In this document: in pieces, positions 16,934-25,404 of the stretch
Numbering within the stretch: the first letter of the stretch is position 1
How the letters are laid out: every line of letters starts with the position of its first letter
Source: Kribbella antibiotica
GTDB taxonomy: Bacteria; Actinomycetota; Actinomycetes; Propionibacteriales; Kribbellaceae
Assembly (NCBI RefSeq): GCF_004349055.1
Contig: NZ_SMKX01000005.1
Location: forward strand, 1 to 64,000
Direction of reading: 5' to 3'
Length of the DNA stretch: 64,000 nt
Notes under the pieces: generated by a model
Told to the model about the DNA's origin: nothing
Database searches by the model: none
Seen by the model: only the letters and a program-made list of their open reading frames with translations
Program-made: the position numbers and the translations under genes

Positions 16934-17886
16934 CGTCCCTCCAGCGCCAGCGCGACCGCCTTGTCGACCACGTCGCCCAGCGACAGCCCAGCCGCCGCCA
17001 TCATCCGCGGATAGCGACTGTACGACGTCAGTCCCGGCATCGTGTTGACCTCGTTGAGCACCACCGTTCCGTCATTGGTCAGGAACATGTCCACGCGCGC
17101 CAGCCCGCGGCAACCGAGCGCGCGATAGATCGCCATCGCCGTCTCCTGGACCAGCTTGCGAGCATCCGACGAGATCTGCGCCGGAACGATCGGTGTCGAG
17201 TTCTCGGAACCGTCCTCGGGCGAGTCCTCCTGATGGATGCGGAAGAAGCCGTGGGTGAGCGAGATGTGGTCGAGTTCGCCGGTGACAAGCTCGCCGTCGT
17301 TGCCCAGCATCGCGCAGCCGATCTCACTGCCCGCGACACCTTCTTCGATCAGCACCTTGTCGTCGTACTGGCGAGCGGTGGCCAGCGCTGCGGGCAGTTC
17401 GTCCGGTCCGTTGACCTTGCTGACGCCGAACGACGATCCCGAGCGGGCCGGCTTCACGAAGACCGGGTAGGTCAGTTCGGAGGGAAGCGTGTCCTCGGTC
17501 CAGAAGTTCGGTACGGCGATCCCCGCATCGCGAGCCACGAGGTAGGCGAGTGATTTGTCCATGCAGATCACGGAACTCTGGATGCCGCAGCCGACGTACG
17601 GGATGCCCGAGAGCTCCAGCAGCCCCTGGATCGCGCCGTCCTCACCGTACTTGCCGTGCAGTACCGGCAGCACGACGTCCAGCTGCAACTGCGACAAGGT
17701 CATCGGGCGCCCCGCACCGAAGTACGGGCCGTCGCAGAGTTGCCACGCACCGGCCTCGGTGATGCCGATCCAGTCCACCTCGTACTTGGCGGGGTCGAGG
17801 TGTTTCGCGACCTCCTGCGCGGATTTCACCGAGACGTGATGCTCTTCGCCGATGCCGCCGAAGATGATGCCCAACCTCATATCCAT
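16930..17886 (-). CDS. vanA: D-alanine--D-lactate ligase VanA
   Basis: An ATP-grasp ligase that makes D-Ala-D-Lac. Seen here: IIFGGIGEEHHVSVKSA at the N-terminus, LHGKYGEDGAIQG, VKPARSGSSFGVSKV, and FFRIHQEDSPEDGSEN, whose His218 corresponds to the omega-loop His that favours lactate in VanA. The C-terminus VLNEVNTMPGLTSYSRYPR carries metal ligands. I prefer the ATG at 17884-17886 (318 residues; purine-rich AGGAAG at suitable distance). An ATG at 17878-17880 forming ATGA with the vanH stop is the alternative. Compared with enterococcal and streptomycete VanA the segment between WQLCDG and VLPVLHGK is about 25 residues shorter. Confidence 0.93.
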   Translation of the reverse strand: MDMRLGIIFGGIGEEHHVSVKSAQEVAKHLDPAKYEVDWIGITEAGAWQLCDGPYFGAGRPMTLSQLQLDVVLPVLHGKYGEDGAIQGLLELSGIPYVGCGIQSSVICMDKSLAYLVARDAGIAVPNFWTEDTLPSELTYPVFVKPARSGSSFGVSKVNGPDELPAALATARQYDDKVLIEEGVAGSEIGCAMLGNDGELVTGELDHISLTHGFFRIHQEDSPEDGSENSTPIVPAQISSDARKLVQETAMAIYRALGCRGLARVDMFLTNDGTVVLNEVNTMPGLTSYSRYPRMMAAAGLSLGDVVDKAVALALEGR

Positions 17887-18860
17887 TCCCGCTTCCTGCT
17901 CTCGACCTCGAGGCAATTGATGATGGAGTTCTCGACCGTGTCGCTGAGGGCGTGGTCGGTGTAGTAGGCGGTGTGCGGGCTGACGATGACGTTCGGCAGC
18001 TTCTGCAACCGCAGCAGCAGATGACTCTCGATCGGCTGGTCGCGGTGGTCGGCGTAGAAGATGCCTTCTTCGCCTTCCAGCACGTCGAGCGCCGCGCCAC
18101 CGAGTTGGCCGCTCTCGAGCGCGGGGACGAGCGCCGCAGTATCGAGTAGCGCGCCTCGGCCCGTGTTGACGACGACTGCGCCGTACCGGAGTTGTTCGAT
18201 CCGCGAGCGATCGAGGAGATGGTGCGTCTCCGCGGTCAGCGGAGTATGCAGGGTGACGACGTCGCTCACCCGCAGCAGTTCGGAGAGCGGCACGTAGTCG
18301 GCCGAGGTTCGCGGGCAGTTGTCATAGGCAACGACCTGGCAGCCGAACCCGCGGAGCCGGTCCAGGACCGCCGCGCCGATCCGGCCGGTGCCGATCACCC
18401 CGACGACGAGGTCGCGCAGTTCACGGCCCCGGGACGCGGTCAGCCGGTAGTCGTACAGATCTGTCTGCCGGACGGTCGACTTCGCATTGCGGAGCACCAT
18501 CAGCATCAGCATCACGGTGTAGTCGGCGACACTGTCGGGGGAGTAGGCAACGTTCTCGACGGCGATGCCGAGCGTGTCGGCGTACTCGAGATCGAGATGG
18601 TTGTAGCCGATGCTGCGGGTCGAGATGTAGGTGACCCCGGCCTGGCGCAGCGCCAGCAGAGTGGCGTTCGTGATCCGGGCCTTGTGTCCGACACTGATAC
18701 ATCGGTTGCCGGACACCAAATCGATCGTGGCCTCGGAGACTGCCGCCGGGGTGGTGGTCAGCACCACGCTGAAGCGAGCGGCCAGCTCCCGGAACAAGAC
18801 GGCCTCGTCGGGTTCACAGCTGTAGACCGTGATCCCGAGTCCTGGTTCGCTGAAGTTCAT
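17877..18860 (-). CDS. vanH: D-lactate dehydrogenase VanH
   Basis: A 327-residue D-isomer-specific 2-hydroxyacid dehydrogenase. The NAD-binding motif is GVIGTGRIGAAVLDRL. RSIGYNHLDLEYAD, the catalytic Arg/Glu/His regions (VVVNTGRGALLDTAAL, ALDVLEGEEGIFY, VIVSPHTAYYTDHAL) and the overall length match VanH. It reduces pyruvate to D-lactate for VanA. It is the first gene of the resistance operon; the ATG at 18858-18860 has only a weak ribosome site. Upstream lies the terminator of the next gene, so the operon promoter must fall between about 18861 and 18935. Confidence 0.93.
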   Translation of the reverse strand: MNFSEPGLGITVYSCEPDEAVLFRELAARFSVVLTTTPAAVSEATIDLVSGNRCISVGHKARITNATLLALRQAGVTYISTRSIGYNHLDLEYADTLGIAVENVAYSPDSVADYTVMLMLMVLRNAKSTVRQTDLYDYRLTASRGRELRDLVVGVIGTGRIGAAVLDRLRGFGCQVVAYDNCPRTSADYVPLSELLRVSDVVTLHTPLTAETHHLLDRSRIEQLRYGAVVVNTGRGALLDTAALVPALESGQLGGAALDVLEGEEGIFYADHRDQPIESHLLLRLQKLPNVIVSPHTAYYTDHALSDTVENSIINCLEVESRKREWI

Positions 18861-18936
18861 ACCGCCAAGTCAAGAGCGTCAGCGGTTGCCGGCCCGTATC
18901 CGGTTTTTCATATGCTCACCACATGAACGGCCAAAC

Positions 18937-18970
18937 GAAAAGGCCGGACCCCGACCTACGGGACCCGGCC
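18937..18970 (-). terminator. Rho-independent terminator of the small secreted protein gene
   Basis: On the minus strand GGCCGG/CCGGCC arms (18965-18970 and 18942-18947) with further C/G pairing inside form a hairpin directly followed by TTTT at 18938-18941. It lies just after the stop at 18984 and separates that gene from the vanH promoter. Confidence 0.75.
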
Positions 18971-18983
18971 GATTCGGGGTGAC

Positions 18984-19436
18984 TCAGGTGTGCGGGTTGT
19001 CGCGGTAGCTCGTCGAGCACTTGTTGCTGCTGCCGAGGTCGACGCAGATCTCGACGCCGGCCTTGACGATGTTGGTGCTGGTGTTCAGCTCGAGGTTGCT
19101 GTACGGGCCCCAGTCGGCGCTTTCACAGGTGCCCTCGTCCTCGTGCCAGGTGCCGTAGGCGTACGCGCCGTTGGTGAGCAGCGCGCGGGCGCGGCCGATC
19201 ACGCGGTAGCCGTCACCGGGGCAGGTGTCGTTGATGGTCCAGTTGTTGTAGGTCACCGAGCGCGCGCCGGTGAAGTTCAGGTCGGCGTCGGACTCGCCGC
19301 CCGACGTGCCGCCGGACGGGTAGGTCAGGACGCGGGAGTAGACGTGGCCGTCGGCGGCCATGGCCGGCGTCAGGCCGACGGTCAGCAGAGCGGCCGAGGC
19401 CACGGTGACACCGAGGGCCCTCAGGGGGATACGCAT
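18984..19436 (-). CDS. Small secreted protein of unknown function
   Basis: The start is the ATG at 19434-19436 (MRIPLRALGVTVASA), preceded by AAGGAG at 8-nt spacing. The 150-residue product has a Sec signal peptide cleaved near PAMAADG. The mature part of about 118 residues holds four Cys (in NDTCPGDG, EGTCESA, EICVDLG and NKCSTSY), suggesting two disulfides, and is rich in Tyr, Asn and Thr. No catalytic motif is apparent. The gene stands alone, with its own terminator, upstream of the resistance operon; a functional link is not indicated. Confidence 0.75.
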   Translation of the reverse strand: MRIPLRALGVTVASAALLTVGLTPAMAADGHVYSRVLTYPSGGTSGGESDADLNFTGARSVTYNNWTINDTCPGDGYRVIGRARALLTNGAYAYGTWHEDEGTCESADWGPYSNLELNTSTNIVKAGVEICVDLGSSNKCSTSYRDNPHT

Positions 19437-19562
19437 AGCAGAACTCCTTGTCACTGGGCGGCGTTTGTCCTGATAAGGACAACGCGCCCCATGCTCATGG
19501 TGACCGGAGTGAAGTGTCCCCCTTTCCGGTCAAATCCGGTCAGCCCGATCACGGCCGATCAG

Positions 19563-22055
19563 CTATGCCGACAGGGCTGCCAGCTGGCTTGCCACGGCGT
19601 TGGCTTCGGGAGTCTTCAGGCGATCGAAGATGGTCAGGGCGCGGCGGAGCTCGGTCTGGGCGGTCCCGGGGTCGCCGAGCAGGACTAGAGCGCGGGCGCA
19701 CCCTTGGTGGCTGCGGGCCTGCTCGTACGGGTCGCCGACTTCGGTCGAGATCGCCAACGCGGCTCGGTGCCGGTCGAGGGCGATGGCGGGCGATCCCGCC
19801 GTACAGGCGACTGTGCCGGACTCGTTGAGGGCGAGGGCCTCGGCATCGCGGTTGTCGACCTCGACGGCGATCGTGAGGGCAAGCTCCAGGCGGGCCCGGG
19901 CCGGTTCGAGGGCGCCGAGTGCGCAGAAGGCGCGGCCGAGCGTGACGAGGGCATAGGCCTCGCCGGTGCGGTTCGCGGTCTCGCGGGCAATGGTGATCGC
20001 GGCCTCGGCATCGGCGCGAGCCTGGTCGTGACGGCCGAGGCTCAGGTTGACGCCGGCCCGGCTGTTCAGCGCGCGGCCCTCGGTCACCCGGTCACCGGTC
20101 TCGCGCAACATCGCCAGGCATTCCTGGACGCGTTCGTACGCTTCGTCGTACCGGCCGAGTCGCTCGGCGAGATGGACGACGTTGTGCAGAGCCTGCGCGG
20201 TCGCCAGGTGTGAATCGATGGAGGAGGCGATCTCGAGCGACTGCTGGTAGTTCGAGTAGGCCTCGCTGTAGGCGCCGACGCGTTCGAGCACCAGGCCGAG
20301 GTTGATCAGCGCGCGGATGTGCTCGCGGTGATCGCCGCCGGCCGAAGCGATCGATAGCGCCTCGGCATACACCTCGCGCGCCTCGCCGAACCGGCCGAGC
20401 CGCCAATAGACGACGCCAAGGCTGCTCAGCGCTCGCCCGCGTGCCGCTCTTGGTGATACCTGGGCGGCGGCTGCATGCAGGACCTCACCGTCGGCGTAGT
20501 GACCGGCGTCGTCGAGGTAGCGGTAGAGGATGGACGAGAGATCGGCCGCGTGACTGGCCAGGCCCTGCTCGGCGGCGCTGAGCCCGCAGGCGACGAGGTT
20601 GACGCGCTCGGTCTCCAGCCAGGCAAGGGCGGCGTCGCGATCGGTCGGAGCCTTGGCCGCTGAGGTTTCCGGCGGGCGCCAGTCAGCCTCGTACGGCGCG
20701 TAGACCGACATCGCGAGTGCAGCCATCGCCCGATAGTGGTCGGCCAACCGGGTGAACGCGGCCCGCCGAGCGCTCGCCGGATCCTCGTCGCTGCCGCGCT
20801 TGGCGGCGTACACGCGGACCAGGTCGTGCATCTCGAACCGGCCGGGGGAGCGCTGTTGCAGCAGGCTTCCGGCTAGCAGATCGCCAAGCAGTTCAGACGT
20901 CTCGGCCGCACTCGCATCGGCGAGCACTGCCGCGGCGGCGGTGTCGAAGTCAGCCCCGGGATGCAGCGCAAGCATCCGAAGCAGGGTGCGGTGAGCCGCC
21001 GGAAGGCTGCTGTCCGACTGCGCGAGTGCGATCTCGACGGCGTCGTCCAGCGAGAGAGTTCGGCCGCGTTCGACGAGCCGCTCCAAGTGGTCCGACAGAC
21101 TCCAGGTCGGCGTGGCCCCGATCCGGCCGGCGACTAGCGCAAGCGCGAGCGGCAACTGACCAACCTGTACGGCGATGCGCTCCGCCGTCGCGGGGTCGGC
21201 GCTGACTCGCGCTGACCCGATCGACTTCCGGAGGAGTTCATCGGACTCCGCAGGTGTGAACGCGCCGAGCTGCAACCGCACGGCATCGGGCAACTCCAAC
21301 TTTCGGCGGCTTGTCACGAGAACCACGCTGCCCGGGACCGCGGGCAGGAGCGGTACGACCTGGTCGGCAGACGCGGCATTGTCGAGCAGGATCACGCTTC
21401 GCTTGCCGGTCAACGCTTCGCTGAGTCTCGCCGTACGGGCACTGGGTGGGGCGCCGCGGACGCCGAGGACACGCAGAAAGGCCTCCAATACGGCGCCTGG
21501 CTCGGCCGGCTGGCGCGGATCGAATCCGCGCAGGTTCACCGCGAGCACCTGGTCGACACCGTCCATCAGATGCGCCAGATGCACGATCAACCGCGTCTTG
21601 CCGACCCCCGCCATCCCATCCACGGCGATCACTACCGGCTCCGACCGGCCGTTCACCCACGGCCGCAACCGCGCCAACGCGTCGGCTCGGCCGGTGAAGG
21701 CCTCCAGATCATCCGGCAGCCGGTCAGTCACGTTGACCACGGCCGCATCCGAAGCAGCCCCGCACACCAATTGATAGGCCTGCCGCCAGGCCAGCACATC
21801 CGCATCCCCGGTCAACGCCCGAACGACGTCGACCACCAACTCCACATCCAGCCGGCTCCGCCCCGGCTGCAAACATCGGTAGACCGTGTCGTACGCCGGA
21901 ACCTCAGCGACCCCACGCGCCGTACGGCTGCGGACAATCCGCCGATGCAGCTCGCGGTAAGACACCCCGGACCACACCCGCAACTCCCGCAACCGACCGC
22001 CGAACTCGGTCAGCCCGATGATGCCGTCCGGCCCTGGCTGTGCGCTTCCCGACAT
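19563..22055 (-). CDS. NB-ARC/TPR regulator with N-terminal helix-turn-helix-like domain
   Basis: The start is the ATG at 22053-22055 (MSGSAQPGPDG), preceded by GAGGAGG. The 830-residue product has an N-terminal helical DNA-binding-like region (FGGRLRELRVWSGVSYRELHRR). An NB-ARC-type ATPase follows, with Walker A DGMAGVGKTRLI, Walker B-like SVILLDNAA and a winged-helix segment. The C-terminal half is a stack of tetratricopeptide repeats (LSSLGVVYWRLGRFGEAREVY and about six more). Such STAND proteins act as signal-triggered switches controlling secondary metabolism or development. The inducing signal is unknown. No obvious target gene lies next to it. Confidence 0.82.
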   Translation of the reverse strand: MSGSAQPGPDGIIGLTEFGGRLRELRVWSGVSYRELHRRIVRSRTARGVAEVPAYDTVYRCLQPGRSRLDVELVVDVVRALTGDADVLAWRQAYQLVCGAASDAAVVNVTDRLPDDLEAFTGRADALARLRPWVNGRSEPVVIAVDGMAGVGKTRLIVHLAHLMDGVDQVLAVNLRGFDPRQPAEPGAVLEAFLRVLGVRGAPPSARTARLSEALTGKRSVILLDNAASADQVVPLLPAVPGSVVLVTSRRKLELPDAVRLQLGAFTPAESDELLRKSIGSARVSADPATAERIAVQVGQLPLALALVAGRIGATPTWSLSDHLERLVERGRTLSLDDAVEIALAQSDSSLPAAHRTLLRMLALHPGADFDTAAAAVLADASAAETSELLGDLLAGSLLQQRSPGRFEMHDLVRVYAAKRGSDEDPASARRAAFTRLADHYRAMAALAMSVYAPYEADWRPPETSAAKAPTDRDAALAWLETERVNLVACGLSAAEQGLASHAADLSSILYRYLDDAGHYADGEVLHAAAAQVSPRAARGRALSSLGVVYWRLGRFGEAREVYAEALSIASAGGDHREHIRALINLGLVLERVGAYSEAYSNYQQSLEIASSIDSHLATAQALHNVVHLAERLGRYDEAYERVQECLAMLRETGDRVTEGRALNSRAGVNLSLGRHDQARADAEAAITIARETANRTGEAYALVTLGRAFCALGALEPARARLELALTIAVEVDNRDAEALALNESGTVACTAGSPAIALDRHRAALAISTEVGDPYEQARSHQGCARALVLLGDPGTAQTELRRALTIFDRLKTPEANAVASQLAALSA

Positions 22056-22217
22056 GCTCGCGTGGCCTCCTCGGGGGCGGTCAAGTGGCGCGTACAGCAT
22101 GCCGCCCGGCTTGCCGCTTGTACAGGCATTCACTCGGGGTAGCGACGACGGTGCCGGTTACTCAGCGTTGCGCCGGGTAGGAGCGCCCGTACTACTCAAC
22201 GATGTGGGAGGCAACGA

Positions 22218-22751
22218 ATGGCTACTGACTTCCAGCGCCGTAAGGTGGCCGGCGTCTTCGCCGCGATGGATGCCGATGGCAATGGGTACCTCGAGGAGGC
22301 CGACTTCCAGGCGCTGACCGAGCGTTGGGTCGGGCTACGCGACTGGGAGCCGGGGACGGCCGACTACGACCGGATGAGCTCGATCATGATGGGCTGGTGG
22401 TCGGCCATCTCGACACTGTCCGGTGCCGAGAACAGCGACAAGGTCTCGCTCGACGAGTTGATGACGGTCGTCGACCAGCTGCCCGCCATGGACGACGCGA
22501 TCTACGCGACCGCCGACGCCATGTTCGACGCCATCGACCAGAACGGTGACGACCGGATCGCCCTCACCGAACACAAGCAGGTCGTCTACGCCTGGAAGGG
22601 TTCCGACGACGGCATCGAAGAGGTCTTCCCGCAGCTCGACCTGAACGGCGACGGCCACCTGTCCCGCGGTGAGTTCCGCGACCTCTGGGCCGACTTCTGG
22701 CGCGGTGACGATCAGTCCGCGCCGTCGCAGTGGGTCTTCGGTCCCTACTGA
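22218..22751 (+). CDS. EF-hand calcium-binding protein
   Basis: A 177-residue cytosolic protein without signal peptide, preceded by GGGAGGCAACGA. Three canonical EF-hand loops are visible: DADGNGYLEEAD (about 18-29), DQNGDDRIALTE (about 104-115) and DLNGDGHLSRGE (about 138-149); a fourth, degenerate hand may lie between the first two. The layout matches calerythrin-type calcium proteins of actinomycetes. It probably buffers or senses Ca2+; partners are unknown. Confidence 0.9.
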   Translation: MATDFQRRKVAGVFAAMDADGNGYLEEADFQALTERWVGLRDWEPGTADYDRMSSIMMGWWSAISTLSGAENSDKVSLDELMTVVDQLPAMDDAIYATADAMFDAIDQNGDDRIALTEHKQVVYAWKGSDDGIEEVFPQLDLNGDGHLSRGEFRDLWADFWRGDDQSAPSQWVFGPY

Positions 22752-22813
22752 GCTCAGGGTTTCCGCATTCGGCAGCACTGCACCAGGTCGCGCCAACGGT
22801 CGGTGCCAGGTAC

Positions 22814-22912
22814 TGGGAACGCTTCCAGGAATTACTGCGGCCGAATGCAGGAAACCGTTCTGGATAGAGGCGGAGAGCTTGGAAGCGCTTCCAAGGAAGG
22901 TAACCGCTTACC
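22814..22912. promoter_or_regulatory. Three CebR/LacI-type palindromes upstream of the cellulase gene
   Basis: TGGGAACGCTTCCA (22814-22827), the perfect 18-bp palindrome CTTGGAAGCGCTTCCAAG (22878-22895) and the near-palindrome GGTAACCGCTTACC (22899-22912) lie in the 272-bp gap before the GH6 gene. CebR, the cellobiose-responsive LacI-family repressor of streptomycetes, binds TGGGAGCGCTCCCA upstream of cellulase genes. The first two sites fit this centre-CG pattern. The rest of the gap (22752-23023) shows no coding capacity. Confidence 0.65.
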
Positions 22913-23023
22913 CGGGTTGAGGGAAGAGCTCCGACGCATTGACAGCACCCACGCGGCTGGTCCAGCATTCCGGCCAACGCCACGGTTGGTGCCGGACGAC
23001 CTTCACTCAGAGAGGGCGCCGGA

Positions 23024-23968
23024 ATGTTCGTACTCAAGACGCTGACAGCTGCCATCCTCGCCGCGGCCTTCGTACTGCCCGCGACACCTGCCGCTGCCGC
23101 GAGCCCCATCAGCCTGACCAGTGGTTTCTACGTCAACCCCGACTCATTGCCCGCCGCCTGGGCCCGCAACAACGCGGGTGATGCCCGGGCCGCGCGGATC
23201 CAGAGCTCGATCGGGTCCAAGCCGATCGCGCGCTGGTTCGGCAACGACAGCGCCATCGGCACGACCGTTGCGAACTACACGGGTGCTGCTGACGGTCAGG
23301 ACAAACTCCCGGTCCTGGTCGCCTACAACATCCCCGATCGCGATATCTGCGCCGGCCACTCCGGAGGTGGGGCCGGCAGCGTGGCGGCGTACAAGACCTG
23401 GATCTCCAGCTTCGCCGCGGGGATCGGCTCCAAACCCGCGGTGGTGATCATCGAGCCCGATGCGCTCAACGGCATGGACTGTATGACGCAGGCGCAGAAG
23501 GACGCTCGCCTCGGGATGCTGCTCTACGCCACCCAGATGTTGCAGCAGAAGGCCCCGAACACCTACGCCTACCTCGACGCGGGCAACCCGGGCTGGACCG
23601 CCGCCTCGACGATCGCCTACCGCCTCGGCCAAGCCGGTATCAACAACATCCGCGGCTTCGCCGTCAACGTCTCGAACTTCTACTGGACCAGCGAATCCAT
23701 CACCTACGCAAACTCCCTGAACAGCTACCTCAGTACGGCGAAACCGTTCGTCATCGACACCAGCCGCAACGGCAAAGGTCACGGCGACGGCTGGTGCAAC
23801 CCGCCCACCCGCAAACTCGGAGTCGTCGCCCAGACAGGTGGCGGCGCGGAGATGCTGCTCTGGATCAAGACCCCCGGAGTCTCCGACGGCCCCTGCGGAA
23901 CCGCGCCGGGGACTCCGGCCGGCCAGTTCAACCCTGACCTGGCGGTCCGGTTGATCGACGGCACCTGA
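23024..23968 (+). CDS. Secreted GH6 endoglucanase (cellulase)
   Basis: A 314-residue protein with a Sec signal peptide (cleavage near TPAAAAS, residue about 26) and a single GH6 catalytic domain; no cellulose-binding module is attached. GH6 signatures are present: YNIPDRDICAGHSGGG with Asp107 and VVIIEPDALNG with Asp146, the probable general acid. YAYLDAGNPGW and GKGHGDGWCNPP follow. It would cleave internal beta-1,4-glucan bonds with inversion. The gene is preceded by CebR-like palindromes, which predicts induction by cello-oligosaccharides. Confidence 0.93.
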   Translation: MFVLKTLTAAILAAAFVLPATPAAAASPISLTSGFYVNPDSLPAAWARNNAGDARAARIQSSIGSKPIARWFGNDSAIGTTVANYTGAADGQDKLPVLVAYNIPDRDICAGHSGGGAGSVAAYKTWISSFAAGIGSKPAVVIIEPDALNGMDCMTQAQKDARLGMLLYATQMLQQKAPNTYAYLDAGNPGWTAASTIAYRLGQAGINNIRGFAVNVSNFYWTSESITYANSLNSYLSTAKPFVIDTSRNGKGHGDGWCNPPTRKLGVVAQTGGGAEMLLWIKTPGVSDGPCGTAPGTPAGQFNPDLAVRLIDGT

Positions 23969-23982
23969 GGCAGACTGGCTAG

Positions 23983-24474
23983 GTGATCGAGTACTGCTTC
24001 AAGTGGAACTACGCCGACGGTCGCCCCGGAGTGCCGCTGACCGTTGACGAAGCACGCGACCGAGACCTGGCGGGTACGGAGTTCACCGCGATCCTGCCCG
24101 CCAGGCTCGGTAGTACGAGCCCAGTTCTGGTCACGCCGGTCTGGGCTACCGGCGTACTGGTGGTGACGTTTCTCGACGAGCCTGGCCGCAAGGCGACTGA
24201 GTACACCTTTCAGAAGCGGACCGACGATCGCCTGTTCCTGACCCGGGTCCACACCTGGACCTACCCGACCGACGAGCCTGGGCTGCGGCTGTCTGCCGCA
24301 TCGACGCACGAGACCGTCCTCTATCAGGAGGACGGTTTGGTGAAGCGCGTCGTGAAGGACAAAGTCGAGCGTACGCAGGAGACTGTCGAGTACGCCGACG
24401 TTCCGGTCGACTCGAACTGGGAGCCGATCCCGGTCTTCGGCGACTACGGTTCGATCGCGCGTTGGGACCGTTGA
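23983..24474 (+). CDS. Hypothetical protein
   Basis: A GTG-started frame (VIEYCFKWNYADGRPG) of 163 residues, 14 bp after the cellulase stop. The product has no signal peptide or membrane segment and is predicted mainly beta from its alternating pattern (VLVTPVWATGVLVVTF, EYADVPVDSN). I recognise no family. Strong third-position G/C and close spacing on the same strand support it as a real gene, though a shared function with the cellulase is not indicated. Confidence 0.6.
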   Translation: MIEYCFKWNYADGRPGVPLTVDEARDRDLAGTEFTAILPARLGSTSPVLVTPVWATGVLVVTFLDEPGRKATEYTFQKRTDDRLFLTRVHTWTYPTDEPGLRLSAASTHETVLYQEDGLVKRVVKDKVERTQETVEYADVPVDSNWEPIPVFGDYGSIARWDR

Positions 24475-24517
24475 TCGGCCACTATGGAGACAGCGCTTCT
24501 GATCGAGGAGGACGGCC

Positions 24518-25378
24518 ATGGCAGCAGGACTGAAATCTCGCCGGATGATCGCGGCTGCTGGAGCCGCGGTCGTGCTGTTGGCCGGTTGCTCCGGGGAGAA
24601 GCCTGACGCGGTGCCGACACCGAGTGGGCCGGTCAGTCAGTCGACGCCTGCCCCGACTGTCACCAACACTCAGCCGCCGACCACCTCCACCCCACCCGGT
24701 ACGTCGGTCACGCCGCCGGCACCGACTGCTCCGCCGACCGTGCCGCCTAGCTCCTCAGCGCCCGGGCGACGGGTGTTCCGGTATCAGGCGGCCTGGCCGT
24801 TCACCTCCGAGGCGCGGGCGGGGGAGTGGCAGCGGTCGTATCGGAGCGGCGGGCACCAGCCGTGGCACCTGGATGCGGGCGAGACGGCGCTGTCGTTCAC
24901 CCAAGGTTTCCTCGGGTTCAAGGACCTCAAGCTGATCACCTCGCGCAGCATCCGCGGCGACGAGGCGTATGTCGGCGTCGGCTATCAGATCGAGACCGGC
25001 CGCAAGTTCACCGCCGCCGTCCTTCACCTGGTCCGGATCGGCCAGGGCGGCGACGCCCCCTGGGAGGTCGTCGGCACCCGTGACTCCGACCTTTCCCTGA
25101 CCACACCCCGGTACGGCGCCACCGCCGGCTCGCCGTTGACCGCCGGCGGCCGCATCACGGGCGTCGATGAGGCGATCCGGATCGAGGTCCGCCAGGCGTC
25201 CACGGCCAAACCGCTCGGGACACTGTGCTGTGTCCCCGCAGGCGGTGAGCGCAGCCCGTGGACCGGCCGGGTCACCTTCCGCGGTGCGACCGATCCCGCG
25301 CTGATCGTCGTAGCCTCGGCCGGCGGTCACAACCAACGCACCGAACGCTTCGCCATCACCGCCGTACGGCGTAGCTAG
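24518..25378 (+). CDS. Putative lipoprotein of unknown function
   Basis: A 286-residue protein preceded by GAGGAGG. The N-terminus ends in a lipobox (VVLLAGC, Cys24), followed by a Pro/Thr/Ser-rich linker to about residue 85 and then a compact extracellular domain of about 200 residues (VFRYQAAWPFTSEAR onward). The domain contains repeated G-[AT]-P/T-type beta segments and one Cys-Cys pair (TLCCVPAGG). No enzyme motif is seen. Anchoring to the outer face of the membrane is inferred from the lipobox. Confidence 0.7.
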   Translation: MAAGLKSRRMIAAAGAAVVLLAGCSGEKPDAVPTPSGPVSQSTPAPTVTNTQPPTTSTPPGTSVTPPAPTAPPTVPPSSSAPGRRVFRYQAAWPFTSEARAGEWQRSYRSGGHQPWHLDAGETALSFTQGFLGFKDLKLITSRSIRGDEAYVGVGYQIETGRKFTAAVLHLVRIGQGGDAPWEVVGTRDSDLSLTTPRYGATAGSPLTAGGRITGVDEAIRIEVRQASTAKPLGTLCCVPAGGERSPWTGRVTFRGATDPALIVVASAGGHNQRTERFAITAVRRS

Positions 25379-25404
25379 CGGCAACCCCAACGCCGGCCAA
25401 CGCC

